Below, piece by piece: positions 50,000 through 60,016 of a DNA stretch of 62,140 nucleotides. The translations under genes and the position numbers were made by a program. Position 1 is the stretch's first letter, and every line of letters begins with the position of its first letter. Origin of the DNA: Chromatiales bacterium (GTDB lineage: Bacteria > Pseudomonadota > Gammaproteobacteria > Steroidobacterales > GCA-2729495); the NCBI GenBank assembly GCA_002729495.1, contig PBYE01000026.1:1-62140 (forward strand), given 5' to 3'. Under the pieces are notes generated by a model. The model made no database searches and was not told the origin of the DNA. It was given only the letters and a program-made list of their open reading frames with translations.

Positions 50000-51005
50000 G
50001 GTTCAACCACTCGGGAAACTCGAGACCCTTGCCCGCAAGGAATTCCCGGTTAAACAGCCGCTCGCGATAACGCAGGCCCGAATCGCACAACAACGTCACA
50101 ATAACGTGACCCGGACCCAGTTCCTTAGCCAGGCGCACGGTACCGGCCACATTTACACCGGTTGATCCGCCGCAGCACAGGCCTTCCTGTCGAATAAGGT
50201 CGAAGACCAGCGGAACAGATTCCGAGTCAGGTATCTGGTAAGGGGCATCTACCGGCGTGTCTGCAAAATTCTCGGTGATCCGGCTCGTACCTATACCTTC
50301 GCTGATCGAACCGCCTTCGGCTTTTAACTCGCCGGTCGTAAAGTAGTTGTAAAGAGCAGACCCGGTCGGGTCGGAAAGGCCAATGCTGACTTTGTCCGTG
50401 CGCGCCCTTAACGCCCGCGCAACACCAGCCAGCGATCCGCCTGTGCCAACCGAGCATATGAATCCGTCTACCTCGCCGTTGGTCTGCTCCCAGATCTCGG
50501 GGCCTGTTGTTGCTTCATGGAAGTCCCGGTTGGCGACATTGTCGAACTGGTTGGCCCAGAGTGCGCTTCCGGGGTTGGATGCATTAATTTCCTCGGCAAT
50601 ACGCTGTGACTCATGCACGAAATGGCCCGGGTCCTTGAACGGAACAGCCGGCACCAGCCGCACGTCTGCACCGTAAGCACGCAGTGTATCGACCTTGTCC
50701 TGGCTCTGGTTATCCGGCATCACGATGACGGTGGGGTAGCCAAGCGAGTTCCCTACCATGGTCAGGCCTATTCCCGTGTTCCCCGCGGTACCTTCTACTA
50801 TGGTGCCGCCGGCCCTTAACTGTCCCTTCGCTTCGGCGTCGCGCACGATACCCAGTGCCGCGCGATCCTTGACCGAACCACCCGGGTTCATGAATTCCGC
50901 TTTGCCGAGTATCTCGCAGCCCGTCTTATCAGACAGGTGGTTCAGGCGTATCAGGGGAGTCTGCCCGATGTGATCGACCAGGGTAGGGTAGGGCTTGTTA
51001 TTCAT
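49989..51005 (-). CDS. Cysteine synthase/cystathionine beta-synthase-like PLP enzyme
   Basis: 338 residues. The PLP Lys is in NPGGSVKDRAAL, the substrate loop is GTAGNTGIG (TSGNTG in typical CysK) and the phosphate loop is GTGGSLAGVARAL. The overall pattern is the O-acetylserine sulfhydrylase fold. It lacks the C-terminal CBS pair of eukaryotic cystathionine beta-synthase. The altered loop and the neighbouring transsulfuration gene make a beta-synthase role reasonable, but CysK activity cannot be excluded. It lies 18 bp after the prfA stop in the same direction. Confidence 0.88.
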   Translation of the reverse strand: MNNKPYPTLVDHIGQTPLIRLNHLSDKTGCEILGKAEFMNPGGSVKDRAALGIVRDAEAKGQLRAGGTIVEGTAGNTGIGLTMVGNSLGYPTVIVMPDNQSQDKVDTLRAYGADVRLVPAVPFKDPGHFVHESQRIAEEINASNPGSALWANQFDNVANRDFHEATTGPEIWEQTNGEVDGFICSVGTGGSLAGVARALRARTDKVSIGLSDPTGSALYNYFTTGELKAEGGSISEGIGTSRITENFADTPVDAPYQIPDSESVPLVFDLIRQEGLCCGGSTGVNVAGTVRLAKELGPGHVIVTLLCDSGLRYRERLFNREFLAGKGLEFPEWLNLDG

Positions 51006-51023
51006 GTTCGTGTTTCTGCTTGT

Positions 51024-52109
51024 TTATTGCTTATCCAGTGAAGCAAGCTGATCGGCTTGGTACTCAGCTACCAGTGGGTCAATTACAGGCTGAAGGGAAC
51101 CCTGCAGGAATTCATCCAGTTTATAAAGGGTCAGATTAATCCGATGGTCTGTTACGCGCCCCTGCGGGAAGTTATAGGTGCGTATACGTTCAGAGCGATC
51201 GCCGCTGCCCACAAGATTCCGTCTCTGTTCAGCCTGATCACTGAGTTGTTTCTGCTGTTCTGTATCAAGCAGTTTTGCCTGCAGCAGCGACGCCGCGCGC
51301 GCGCGATTTTTGTGTTGCGATCGTTCGTCCTGACACTCAACGACGATGCCGGTAGGCAGATGTGTCAGCCGCACTGCCGAGTCGGTTTTGTTAACATGCT
51401 GACCGCCCGCACCTGAGGCCCGGTAAGTATCCACCCGCAGATCTGCGGGGTTGATCTCGATTTCATCTATATCTTCAGCTTCCGGCAGCACCGCGACCGT
51501 GCACGCCGAAGTATGAATCCTTCCTTGCGATTCCGTTTCCGGTACCCGCTGAACTCGATGGGCACCCGATTCAAACTTCAGCAGTGAATATGCCCCATGG
51601 CCTTCAATGCGGCTGATTATTTCCTTGTAACCGCCGTGGTCCCCCTCGCGCTCACTCAGAATCTCAAAATTCCAGTTTTGTTGTTCGGCGAAACGCTGAT
51701 ACATCCTGAACAGATCCCCTGCGAAGAGAGCGGCTTCGTCGCCACCGGTTCCGGCCCTGATCTCCAGGAAAATATTGCTGTCATCGTGTGGGTCTCTGGG
51801 TACCAGGTGTTTTTGCAGTTCAGTTTCCAGTTGCTCAACCTGCCGGGTCGCGGCTACGATTTCTTCTTTGCCGAGTTCACGTATTTCAGCATCACTGTCT
51901 TCGCACATTTCCTGTGCTGCCTGCTGGTTCTTTATCGCCTCTCCGTATTGCAGGAACAGCGAGACGACCGGTTCCAGGCGTGCATACTCGCGCGACAGGT
52001 CGCGGAAGCGGTTCTGGTCACCAATGACCTCCGGATCGGAAAGCAAGCCGCCAATTTCCTCGTGGCGGGCCACCAGTTGTTCCAGATTGTTAATTAATGA
52101 TTCTTTCAT
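51024..52109 (-). CDS. prfA: Peptide chain release factor 1
   Basis: 361 residues. The GGQ motif lies in [19 protein letters not shown] and the codon-reading PAT-type region is upstream in the usual place. It terminates translation at UAA and UAG, so amber codons are real stops in this organism. hemA, normally just upstream, is absent: the divergent TPR gene starts only 60 bp away. Confidence 0.97.
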   Translation of the reverse strand: MKESLINNLEQLVARHEEIGGLLSDPEVIGDQNRFRDLSREYARLEPVVSLFLQYGEAIKNQQAAQEMCEDSDAEIRELGKEEIVAATRQVEQLETELQKHLVPRDPHDDSNIFLEIRAGTGGDEAALFAGDLFRMYQRFAEQQNWNFEILSEREGDHGGYKEIISRIEGHGAYSLLKFESGAHRVQRVPETESQGRIHTSACTVAVLPEAEDIDEIEINPADLRVDTYRASGAGGQHVNKTDSAVRLTHLPTGIVVECQDERSQHKNRARAASLLQAKLLDTEQQKQLSDQAEQRRNLVGSGDRSERIRTYNFPQGRVTDHRINLTLYKLDEFLQGSLQPVIDPLVAEYQADQLASLDKQ

Positions 52110-52169
52110 GGGATGTGCGGCAGCCTTGGCGGCCTGCCCCGCTTTTTTAATCCGCGTATTATCCGGTAT

Positions 52170-53858
52170 ATGCGCAAATCTGCTAGCCAGCCTGATTATC
52201 GGTGTCTTTTGCCCTGGCTGGGTGCCCTGGCTGCGCTCCTCCTGACCGCCTGTTCAGGGGGCAGTGCATTGCCCGGTGGCTTTGCAAAGCGGCCTTTGGA
52301 GCATCAACTCATGGCGGAGATAGCTCTGCAAAGGGGCGAGTACATAATCTCGGCCCAGCAGTATCTCAGCCTTGCGCAGCAATCCGATAATCCCGAATTT
52401 GCGCGCCGTTCGACGGAGTTGGCCTACGACTACGGCTTTGATGCCCACGCACTCGCAAGCGCCGAACGCTGGGTTGAGCTCGAGCCGGACAACCCCGATG
52501 CGCTGGGTTATCTCGGCCGTTTATACGTGCGTCGCAATTTTCTGGACAAAGCCTGGGAATATCTTGACCAGGCGCTGCCGCCATTAGAACAGCGGACTGA
52601 TGCGAGCTACACCTTGTTGTCCGCGGAGCTTTCGGCGGCGGCTCACCCTGACCGCACACTAAAAGTATTTGAACGATTCAATGCGACCTATCCGGACACT
52701 CCGGGTATAACCGCTTCGATCGCGGGGCTAGCTGCGCAGAGTGGTGACCTGGCACGTGCCATCGAAGCGGCTCGCGAAACAGTGGCGCTGGCCCCCCAAT
52801 GGACAGAAGCTCGCCTCTGGCTCGCTCGCTTTCTGTTGTTTGAGGGTGATCGCACGAACGCGTTTGACCAGATGGCTTTCGCGCTGGAGGTAAATCCCGG
52901 GCTTGAAATGGAAATTGAGTTCGTCAACCTGCTGGTGGCAGCGGGAGAGATCGATGAATCACGAGAACGGCTGGAGCGTCTGAACAGCCGTTATCCCGAT
53001 GATCCGGAACTGGTACGCGCCCGGGCGATCATCATGATGCGCACCGGTGATTTGCCAGACGCCCGGGCTAATTTTTTTTCGTTACTTGCTGATGCCTATT
53101 TTGTTAATGAGTGTTTCTGGTATCTCGGGCAGATCGCGTACAACAGCGGCAACTATCTGCAGGCCATTCGCTATTTCGATCGCGTAAGCGCGGGCGAGTG
53201 GCTCATTCCCGCCCGGCTCGCGTCGAGCCAGGCGTATGTGGTGCTTGGTGACCCGGATACCGCATTGAGCGTGCAGCGCGAGTTTGCCGCAAGTTATCCG
53301 AAGAACGCGTTTGATACCTTTAGCGCACAAGCCGAAATTCTGGCAGACATGGGCAGGGTTGATGAAGCGCTGGCTGTGCTGGGAACGGCCATCGAATACA
53401 AGCCGTGGAATGAGGACCTGTGGATGTTCCGCGGCGGGATACTGGGGCAGTCAGGCGATTTCACCGAATCGGTAGAGGCGTTCCGGCGGGCATACGTGCT
53501 TGCGCCGGAGAACCCGACTGTACTGAATGCACTGGGCTATACGCTGACAACTTCGACCCGCCGCTATGAGGAGGCGCATGGCTATATCAGCCTGGCGTTG
53601 CAGAAGGAGCCGGACAATCCCGCCATCATGGACAGCATGGGGTGGGTACTCTTCAAGCAGGGCAAGCTCGAGGATGCCCGGGAATGGCTGGAGCGTGCGT
53701 ACGATCTGTTCCCGGATCCTGAGGTGGCCGCCCATCTGGGCGAGCTTCACTGGGAGCAGGGCGACGAAGATGCTGCAATAAATATCTGGACCGATGCGTT
53801 GCAGACGAGCCCCGACAGTATCGTGCTGAACGACACAATCGGTCGATTCCTGAAATGA
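52170..53858 (+). CDS. TPR-repeat lipoprotein upstream of lolB
   Basis: 562 residues from ATG 52170; the frame is open to 52113, but that extension precedes the signal peptide and overlaps the prfA promoter region. A lipobox (LLTAC) predicts lipidation. The rest is a run of tetratricopeptide repeats, e.g. [20 protein letters not shown] and [20 protein letters not shown]. Proteins of this type are encoded before lolB in many gammaproteobacteria and their task in the envelope is not established. The stop overlaps lolB by 4 bp. Confidence 0.9.
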   Translation: MRKSASQPDYRCLLPWLGALAALLLTACSGGSALPGGFAKRPLEHQLMAEIALQRGEYIISAQQYLSLAQQSDNPEFARRSTELAYDYGFDAHALASAERWVELEPDNPDALGYLGRLYVRRNFLDKAWEYLDQALPPLEQRTDASYTLLSAELSAAAHPDRTLKVFERFNATYPDTPGITASIAGLAAQSGDLARAIEAARETVALAPQWTEARLWLARFLLFEGDRTNAFDQMAFALEVNPGLEMEIEFVNLLVAAGEIDESRERLERLNSRYPDDPELVRARAIIMMRTGDLPDARANFFSLLADAYFVNECFWYLGQIAYNSGNYLQAIRYFDRVSAGEWLIPARLASSQAYVVLGDPDTALSVQREFAASYPKNAFDTFSAQAEILADMGRVDEALAVLGTAIEYKPWNEDLWMFRGGILGQSGDFTESVEAFRRAYVLAPENPTVLNALGYTLTTSTRRYEEAHGYISLALQKEPDNPAIMDSMGWVLFKQGKLEDAREWLERAYDLFPDPEVAAHLGELHWEQGDEDAAINIWTDALQTSPDSIVLNDTIGRFLK

Positions 53859-54466
53859 TTCGCCGCTTCATCGGACTTTCGATATTTCTCGTGCTTTCCG
53901 CTTGCACGACACTTAAGACTGTCGACTCACCGGGCCGGGAACAGCTCCGTACGAACCTGTTGGCCGCAAATGAGTGGGAGTTCCGCGGACGCATCGCTGT
54001 TCGCAGTGATGACGGTGACGGAGATGGCCAGGCGAATTTGCGCTGGCGACAGTTGGGTGAGCGTAGCCATATACGCATTAGCGGGCCCTTCGGTGCCGGT
54101 ACCTACGAGATTGACTGGTCACCCAAAGGCATCACTATCGAGAGCGCGGACGGAGAGGAGTCACTCGAGTACGCAGGGTCCGCTGCAGCGGAATCCTTTC
54201 TGGATGATCAGCTTGGTTGGAGTTTTCCTGCCGGCAGCGCCCGCTACTGGATGCTGGGCCTTATCGACCCCGACCAACCCGGACATGAGTTTTTTGATGC
54301 CGAAGGTGGACTGACGGGCATCAGCCAGCATGGATGGCAACTGGGGTACAAGCGTTTTGCAGATGTGAACGGATTGGTATTGCCCACGCGTATAGAAATG
54401 GCAAACTCCAACGCAAATTTGCGGATAGTAATAGCCAGGTGGAAGCTGCGGTTGGAGCCCGGCTGA
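53855..54466 (+). CDS. lolB: Outer-membrane lipoprotein receptor LolB
   Basis: 203 residues (E. coli 207). A lipobox (LSAC) is followed by WEFRGRIAVRSDDG and the beta-sheet half-barrel blocks HIRISGPFGAGTYEI, WMLGLIDPDQPG and GWQLGYKRF. LolB accepts lipoproteins from LolA and places them in the outer membrane. ispE, which usually follows, is missing; the tRNA-Gln promoter begins 17 bp downstream. Confidence 0.94.
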   Translation: MIRRFIGLSIFLVLSACTTLKTVDSPGREQLRTNLLAANEWEFRGRIAVRSDDGDGDGQANLRWRQLGERSHIRISGPFGAGTYEIDWSPKGITIESADGEESLEYAGSAAAESFLDDQLGWSFPAGSARYWMLGLIDPDQPGHEFFDAEGGLTGISQHGWQLGYKRFADVNGLVLPTRIEMANSNANLRIVIARWKLRLEPG

Positions 54467-54482
54467 CGCTGTCGCGCATGGT

Positions 54483-54511
54483 TTGACACCTTTATCCCGG
54501 CTGCGCAAAAT
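54483..54511 (+). promoter_or_regulatory. Promoter of tRNA-Gln and prs
   Basis: A perfect TTGACA at 54483-54488 and CAAAAT at 54506-54511 with a 17-bp spacer, about 65 bp before the tRNA. Confidence 0.7.
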
Positions 54512-54577
54512 ACCCGCGCCTGGCCAGGTTGTGCTGAGTCCCGGTGAGTGCGGCGGGGTTGCATGTTCAACATCCAC

Positions 54578-54652
54578 TGGGGCGTAGCCAAGAGGTAAGG
54601 CATCGGGTTTTGATCCCGTGTATCGCAGGTTCGAATCCTGCCGCCCCAGCCA
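54578..54652 (+). tRNA. tRNA-Gln (anticodon TTG), CCA encoded
   Basis: The acceptor TGGGGCG pairs with CGCCCCA, the T arm reads GCAGGTTCGAATCCTGC and the anticodon loop is TTTTGAT, giving anticodon TTG for CAA/CAG. The CCA end is encoded at 54650-54652. The position before prs is conserved in gammaproteobacteria. Confidence 0.96.
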
Positions 54653-54687
54653 GTTTCTTAATATCGACGCAACGGACGCAGATTTAA

Positions 54688-55659
54688 GTGAATACCCAAG
54701 TACAGGAAGCACTGTCCAACATTTCGATCCTATCCGGTAATGCGAATCCGGAGTTGAGCCAGCGCATTGCTCAAAAAATGCAGTTGCCGCTTGGCAAAGT
54801 TCAGGTAGGCCGTTTCAGCGACGGCGAGATAAATGTAGAAATACTCGAAAACATTCGCGGCAGGGATGTTTTCATCGTGCAGTCCACCTGCCCGCCCGTT
54901 AACGACAATTTGATGGAAATGCTGGTTATGGCAGATGCCTGCCGGCGTGCCTCGGCTGCGAGCATTACCGCGGTCATTCCTTATTTCGGGTATGCGCGGC
55001 AGGATCGGAAACCGCGTGCTGCCCGCGTACCGATTACTGCCCAACTGGTCGCAAGCATGATTGCCGCATCGGGTATCAACCGGGTGCTGACAATTGACCT
55101 GCATGCCGATCAGATCCAGGGCTTTTTTCCGATACCGGTCGACAATGTTTACGCTTCACCGGTTTTGCTCGGGGATGCATGGAACCAGGACCGCGAAAAT
55201 ATTGTGGTGGTGTCACCGGACGTGGGTGGTGTGGTAAGGGCCCGGGCGCTTGCCAAGCGGCTGGACGATGCAGACCTGGCAATTATCGATAAACGGCGTC
55301 CGCGACCGAACGAACTCAAGATCATGAACATTATTGGTGAGGTAAAGGACCGAACCTGCATCATGATCGATGACATGGTGGATACGGCAGGCACCCTTTG
55401 CCAGGCCGCTGATTTCGTGAAAAGCGAGGGCGCAAACAGGGTCGTTGCGTACATCACCCACCCGGTGCTGTCAGGCCTGGCTATCGAGCGGATTGATGCG
55501 TCGCAACTGGATGAGCTGGTCGTCACGGACACGATCCCGTTGTCGGAGAATGCACTCCAGTGCAGCAAAGTACGCCAGCTAGGCGTCGCCGAGCTGCTGG
55601 GTGAAACAATGAGGCGAATTGCCCAGAACGAATCGGTGTCCTCGCTATATGTGGACTGA
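54688..55659 (+). CDS. prs: Ribose-phosphate pyrophosphokinase
   Basis: 323 residues starting at GTG. Conserved blocks [36 protein letters not shown], the PRPP-binding [18 protein letters not shown] and the PRPP loop [14 protein letters not shown] are intact. It makes PRPP for nucleotide, His and Trp synthesis. It is preceded by tRNA-Gln on the same transcript. Confidence 0.97.
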   Translation: MNTQVQEALSNISILSGNANPELSQRIAQKMQLPLGKVQVGRFSDGEINVEILENIRGRDVFIVQSTCPPVNDNLMEMLVMADACRRASAASITAVIPYFGYARQDRKPRAARVPITAQLVASMIAASGINRVLTIDLHADQIQGFFPIPVDNVYASPVLLGDAWNQDRENIVVVSPDVGGVVRARALAKRLDDADLAIIDKRRPRPNELKIMNIIGEVKDRTCIMIDDMVDTAGTLCQAADFVKSEGANRVVAYITHPVLSGLAIERIDASQLDELVVTDTIPLSENALQCSKVRQLGVAELLGETMRRIAQNESVSSLYVD

Positions 55660-55850
55660 GCACCGGCACGGGATAGCTGTACTCAGCTTCGCTTAATCTG
55701 TTCAGACGTCCTTGTCCTCACAGAATCGACCTTCACCTCTTCAGCCGTCAATGGCCAGCGCAGCTTCGGACGACGCTTACAACTAAGCGCAGCTGTCCCG
55801 CGACATTTTCTGCACGACCCTTACATCGGCTCCCAAACGCTTGATTTTCC

Positions 55851-55859
55851 TGCTATGAT
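55851..55859 (+). promoter_or_regulatory. Extended -10 promoter for rplY
   Basis: TGCTATGAT fits the extended -10 form (TGnTATAAT). No good -35 lies at the expected distance. The region 55660-55930 has no gene; past the promoter, CCCCTTTTGGGG could fold into a small hairpin in the rplY leader. Confidence 0.5.
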
Positions 55860-55930
55860 GCGCGCCCCTTTTGGGGACCCCGGCTCGTTCTGGTCGATAG
55901 GCGCGCGGGGCAATATTTTGGAGAGCAATC

Positions 55931-56683
55931 ATGGCAGAAGTACTTGACCTGGTTGCGGAGTTCCGGGAAGACGCGGGGAAAGGTTCGAGCCGCCGCCTGC
56001 GTCACGCCGGGAAAGTTCCCGCAATTATTTATGGTGCCGGCCGCGACCCGCGCGCACTTACCTTTGATCACAACGCACTGCTCCGGGCGACGGAGCACGA
56101 GTCATTTTTCTCATCTGTTTTGAACGTACAGGTTGGCCCTAATGTCCGTAAGGCGATTCTCAAGGACATCCAGGTGCACCCGTCGAAACGGCAGATTCTT
56201 CATTTAGATCTGCAACGCGTCGTGGAAGACGAGAAGATCAAGATGTCGGTGCCAATTCATTACATAAATGAAGAGACTGCAATTGGCGTTAAGGAAGGTG
56301 GCGGATCCGTTTCCAAGATGCGTACCGAGGTTGAAGTCAGCTGCTTCCCGGCCAGTTTGCCGGAGTACCTGGAAGTCGATGTGGAGAATGTCGAACTCGA
56401 CCAGATGTTGCATCTGTCCGATATCAAGCTGCCGGAAGGTGTTGAGCTGACCGACCTGATCGCCGATCCGCCGCGTGACGAAGCAATTGTGTCGATCCAC
56501 GTACTGCGGGTTGCCGAAGAGCCGGAAGAAGTCGAGGAAGAAGAGGCCCTCGAAGGTGAAGAGGGTGCCGAAGAGGGTGCCGAAGAGGGTGCCGAAGAGG
56601 GTGCCGAAGACGCGGGCCGCGAGGATGCTGCCGGTGGCGAGGAATCGAAAGATTCGAAAGGCTCGAAAAAATCGGAAGAGTAG
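55931..56683 (+). CDS. rplY: 50S ribosomal protein L25, Ctc form with acidic tail
   Basis: 250 residues. The N-terminal L25 domain (AEVLDLVAEFREDAGKGSSR, then GKVPAIIYG) binds 5S rRNA; the second domain is the TL5/Ctc beta domain ending near PPRDEAIVSIHVLR. A final 55-residue tail is almost only Glu, Gly, Ala, Asp, Ser and Lys and includes four EEGA repeats made by a 12-bp tandem repeat. GGAGAG precedes the start by a good distance. It stands between prs and pth as usual. Confidence 0.95.
   Translation: MAEVLDLVAEFREDAGKGSSRRLRHAGKVPAIIYGAGRDPRALTFDHNALLRATEHESFFSSVLNVQVGPNVRKAILKDIQVHPSKRQILHLDLQRVVEDEKIKMSVPIHYINEETAIGVKEGGGSVSKMRTEVEVSCFPASLPEYLEVDVENVELDQMLHLSDIKLPEGVELTDLIADPPRDEAIVSIHVLRVAEEPEEVEEEEALEGEEGAEEGAEEGAEEGAEDAGREDAAGGEESKDSKGSKKSEE
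56558..56605 (+). repeat. 12-bp coding tandem repeat in rplY
   Basis: GAAGAGGGTGCC occurs four times in perfect tandem, encoding EEGA each time. The length keeps the frame, so copy-number changes would only alter the length of the acidic tail. Confidence 0.95.
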
Positions 56684-56701
56684 ATCTTCCCCGCTGTACA
56701 G

Positions 56702-56731
56702 AAAAAGCCGCGCTTTGCGCGGCTTTTTTTT
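56702..56731 (+). terminator. Rho-independent terminator after rplY
   Basis: AAAAAGCCGCGC and GCGCGGCTTTTT form a strong stem with a TTT loop, followed by further T residues. It lies 18 bp past the rplY stop and means that pth needs its own promoter or read-through. Confidence 0.93.
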
Positions 56732-56775
56732 GCCTGTTTGTTACTATGGCCGCCGGTTCTTTATCCAGTTTTTTC

Positions 56776-57348
56776 ATGACGCCTGTTTCCGTAATCATTG
56801 GCCTGGGCAATCCGGGAGAAAAGTATGCCGCTACCCGGCATAACGTCGGCTTCTGGCTAATCGACCGCATCGCCGTGGCAGCAAATGAAAAGTTCAAGGC
56901 GGAGAAAAAGGTTACCGGCGATATTTGCCGGGCCTCTGTTGCTGAAGCTAAAGTCCGCCTCTTTAAACCTTCCACCTTTATGAACGAGAGCGGTCGGTCG
57001 GTACGCAGGATGCTGGATTTCTACAAGGTGGATGCCGGGCAGATCCTGGTCATGCATGATGAACTCGATTTGCCCCCTGGCACGGTAAGACTTAAGCGCG
57101 GCGGCGGTCATGGCGGACACAACGGTTTGCGTGATGTCATTGCCCATTGCGGCAGTGAGTTTATGCGTCTGCGTATCGGAATCGGCCACCCGGGTCAGAA
57201 ATCGCAGGTAACGGGCTACGTATTGAGGCCTCCGGGTGGGGCGGAGCTTCGCCTGATCGAAGATTCACTTTCCGATGCACACAGGGCGGTCGAGGTGCTG
57301 TTGCAGGATGGGCTGGAGCGCGCCATGCATTTTCTGCACAGCGACTGA
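56776..57348 (+). CDS. pth: Peptidyl-tRNA hydrolase
   Basis: 190 residues from ATG 56776 (MTPVSVIIGLGNPGEKYAATRHN); ATG 56746 adds ten residues with no family support, and neither start has a clear ribosome site. The catalytic His lies in RHNVGFWLID, Asn in FMNESGRSV and Asp in LVMHDELDLPPG, and GHGGHNGLRD is intact. It frees tRNA from stalled peptides. Convergent with the MetE-like gene across a mobile repeat. Confidence 0.95.
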   Translation: MTPVSVIIGLGNPGEKYAATRHNVGFWLIDRIAVAANEKFKAEKKVTGDICRASVAEAKVRLFKPSTFMNESGRSVRRMLDFYKVDAGQILVMHDELDLPPGTVRLKRGGGHGGHNGLRDVIAHCGSEFMRLRIGIGHPGQKSQVTGYVLRPPGGAELRLIEDSLSDAHRAVEVLLQDGLERAMHFLHSD

Positions 57349-57500
57349 CTGGCTGAATTTTTTAAGACACTAACTGGCCGGCACATTGCCCGGGTCGCGC
57401 TCCTCACGAATCTTAATCGCGCTTTCCGTGGTCTTCCCACACGGATCGCGCGAGCCGAACACACGTAAGAACTTTTACCTTAACATCATCTTGGAAAGGC

Positions 57501-57648
57501 CTAGCAGCCTGTTGAAAATCCCTCAGCCGGCACGATCCGGTGTTAAGAATCGGTTCACAATACTCATGTACTGGCGTGTACACTCCGCTTGTTCGCCTAT
57601 TCTTGCCTTATCTCGCACTCACCTGAGACTTTTTCAACAGGCTGCTAG
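57501..57648. mobile_element. MITE-like element, 148 bp, with 18-bp perfect terminal inverted repeats
   Basis: CTAGCAGCCTGTTGAAAA at 57501-57518 is repeated exactly in inverted orientation at 57631-57648. The outer CTAG at each end could be the target duplication, as used by some IS5-type elements. No coding frame lies inside. A diverged copy is at 24627-24753. The rest of 57349-57500 carries no gene I can support. Confidence 0.82.
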
Positions 57649-58661
57649 AGCGCCTTGCGGGCGATCTTGGCGCCAGCCGTCAGGGCATATAGTTTAGCGA
57701 GCGCAATGTCATAGGCAATCGGCGTCATGCCGCAGTTCGTGCATGGCAAAATCCGCTCGGGATCTACGTACCGGGTTGCTTCATTTATCGTTGCGGCTAC
57801 TTCTTCAGGCGTTTCGACGCGGTCGGCTGTGACAGCGACCGCGCCAACCATTATCTGCTTATCGCTGAGGTGACTCATTACGGAAAGGGGTACGTGTGAA
57901 CTTGCACATTCAAGTGAAACCTGGTCCACATGGCTTTTATTAAGCGATGGGAATATCTCGTCATACTGACGCCACTCTTCACCGAGCGTTTCTTTCCACT
58001 GGATATTTTCCTCGATGCCGTAGCCGTAGCAGATGTGCACCGCTTTCGTACACTTAAGACCCTGCACCGCGCGATTGAGCGTATCGATCCCCCATTCGCG
58101 TACATCATCCATGAACACGTTAAAAGCCGGTTCGTCGAACTGCACGACGTCCGCACCGGCAGCCTCCAGTTCCTTCGCCTCGTCATTCAGTAATTCTGCG
58201 AAGGCCATAGCCATATCCGGCCGGCTGCCGTAGTGATCATCTGCAATGGTGTCGCAGATAGTCATGGGGCCTGGCAGCGTGATTTTCAGTTGCTTGTCCG
58301 TAAGGCTGCGGGTGAATTTGAAATCGTCCAGGAATACTGGCGCGGGTCTGGATACAGGCCCGGTTACCGTGGGTACTTCAAGATCGTAGCGGTTATCGCG
58401 TATGCCCATCAGTGTTTTTTTGCTCTGATCTATACCTTCGATTTTCTTCAGAAAGCTGTGGACGAAATGGGTTCGAAATACTTCTCCGTCAGTCAGTATG
58501 TCGATACCTGCCGCTTCCTGGTGCCGGATCCATTCTTCACAGGCGCGCTTTTTGCCGGCTTCGAGTTCTTCACCTTCCAGTTTCCAGCCACCTTTAAGGA
58601 TTTCCGGCTCGGCGAGCCAGTCGGGCCGCGGGAGGCTGCCGGCAATGGTTGTAGCAAACAT
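57645..58661 (-). CDS. Cobalamin-independent methionine synthase-like protein (core MetE)
   Basis: 338 residues, matching only the C-terminal catalytic half of MetE. Probable Zn ligands are His and Cys in AVHICYG, Glu in QVSLECA and Cys in CTNCGM. The opening [12 protein letters not shown] and [10 protein letters not shown] are typical. Short MetE relatives often take methyl groups from donors other than methyl-folate, and MetH is present nearby, so the role may be salvage or another methyl transfer. The TAG stop at 57645-57647 lies inside the end of the MITE-like element, which suggests the true C-terminus was cut or the stop captured. Confidence 0.88.
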   Translation of the reverse strand: MFATTIAGSLPRPDWLAEPEILKGGWKLEGEELEAGKKRACEEWIRHQEAAGIDILTDGEVFRTHFVHSFLKKIEGIDQSKKTLMGIRDNRYDLEVPTVTGPVSRPAPVFLDDFKFTRSLTDKQLKITLPGPMTICDTIADDHYGSRPDMAMAFAELLNDEAKELEAAGADVVQFDEPAFNVFMDDVREWGIDTLNRAVQGLKCTKAVHICYGYGIEENIQWKETLGEEWRQYDEIFPSLNKSHVDQVSLECASSHVPLSVMSHLSDKQIMVGAVAVTADRVETPEEVAATINEATRYVDPERILPCTNCGMTPIAYDIALAKLYALTAGAKIARKAL

Positions 58662-58845
58662 GGGTTTCCTCGGAACGTTTGTAATAGCTGCTTTAGCGGG
58701 ATGCTACCAGAGCTTTGATGCGGGCAACCGGCAGCGGAAAGAGCTGTTCGTCACCCGGATCAAAGCGTGGTGTCGGTCATTACTTTCCACTACTATTGCG
58801 CCCCGAAATACCCGGTGTGCCGGGGCGAATCAGCAGGACTCCGGA

Positions 58846-59937
58846 ATGGCCATTCAATGCGGAATCGTGGGCTTACCCAATGTAGGCAAGTCCACCTTGT
58901 TTAATGCCCTGACGGCGGCAGGCATTGCCGCGGAGAATTATCCGTTCTGCACCATCGACCCGAATGTCGGCGTGGTGACCGTGCCCGATGCGCGTCTGCA
59001 ACAACTGGCTGATATTGTAAATCCGCAACAAGTTATTCCTGCGACCGTCGAGTTCGTCGATATCGCCGGCCTGGTCGAAGGCGCGTCGCGCGGCGAGGGG
59101 TTGGGTAACAAATTCCTCGGCAACATTCGCGAAACGCATGCGATTGCTCATGTTGTCAGGTGTTTTGAAAACGATGACATTACTCATGTGTCGGCCGACA
59201 TAGATCCTTTGCGTGATATTGATGTCATTGATACAGAACTGATGCTGGCCGATCTTGAGACGGTGGACAAAAATCTGGACCGGGCCGCGCGCAATGCTAA
59301 GACAGGTGACAAATCCGCGATTCAATGGCGCGATCTGCTCCAGCGTTTGCACGATCATCTCGATGGCGGGCAGCTTGCCCGCACACTGAATGCCAGCGCT
59401 GAAGAATTGCTGTCGCTGCACGAGCTTCATTTGCTGACCGCGAAGCCGGTGATGTATATCGCAAATATTGACGAGGACAGCGCTGCGGGCAACGCGTATG
59501 TAGACCATGTAGCAGCACGCGCTGCAAATGAAGGGGCAGTTGCAGTCACTATCTGTGCCGCGCTCGAAGCAGAAATAGCGGAGCTGGATAGTGCAGACAA
59601 GCAGGCGTTCCTGGACGACCTCGGCCTTACTGAACCCGGGCTGGACCGTGTAGTGCGTGCCGGTTATGAATTGCTGGGATTACAAACTTTTTTCACCGCC
59701 GGCGAGAAGGAAGTGCGCGCCTGGACATACAGGATGGGCGCAACGGCGCCCGAAGCGGCCGGCGTTATCCACACGGATTTCCAGAAGGGCTTTATCCGCG
59801 CCGAGGTGGCGTCTTTCGATGACTACGTGGGCAACAGGGGTGAGCAGGGCGCCAAAGAGGCGGGCCGCCTGAGGCTGGAGGGCAAGGAATATATAGTGCA
59901 GGAAGGCGATGTCATGCATTTCCGCTTTAACGTGTGA
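58846..59937 (+). CDS. ychF: Redox-regulated ATPase YchF (Obg family)
   Basis: 363 residues from ATG 58846 ([19 protein letters not shown]), the same length as in E. coli; an upstream open stretch to 58498 is antisense to the MetE-like gene and is not part of it. The G motifs are [29 protein letters not shown] and the NxxE-type ANID loop, followed by a TGS domain ending [20 protein letters not shown]. It prefers ATP and binds ribosomes. Confidence 0.97.
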   Translation: MAIQCGIVGLPNVGKSTLFNALTAAGIAAENYPFCTIDPNVGVVTVPDARLQQLADIVNPQQVIPATVEFVDIAGLVEGASRGEGLGNKFLGNIRETHAIAHVVRCFENDDITHVSADIDPLRDIDVIDTELMLADLETVDKNLDRAARNAKTGDKSAIQWRDLLQRLHDHLDGGQLARTLNASAEELLSLHELHLLTAKPVMYIANIDEDSAAGNAYVDHVAARAANEGAVAVTICAALEAEIAELDSADKQAFLDDLGLTEPGLDRVVRAGYELLGLQTFFTAGEKEVRAWTYRMGATAPEAAGVIHTDFQKGFIRAEVASFDDYVGNRGEQGAKEAGRLRLEGKEYIVQEGDVMHFRFNV

Positions 59938-60016
59938 TTTGCAATAGTGGTGCGACGGTCGTAAAAAGGTACGGGTAACAGCGCATTCGGCGGGGCCAGC
60001 TTGCGGGGGTTGGATC

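Noticed and set aside
54161-54712. Minus-strand ORF including RQDSNLRYTGSKPDALPLG
   Set aside because: This is the well-known false protein produced by translating the antisense of a tRNA gene; the tRNA-Gln explains it.
57349-57500. Possible gene remnant on the minus strand (frame with RVFGSRDPCGKTTES)
   Set aside because: Short, no start, stop just upstream and no family recognised; too weak to call.
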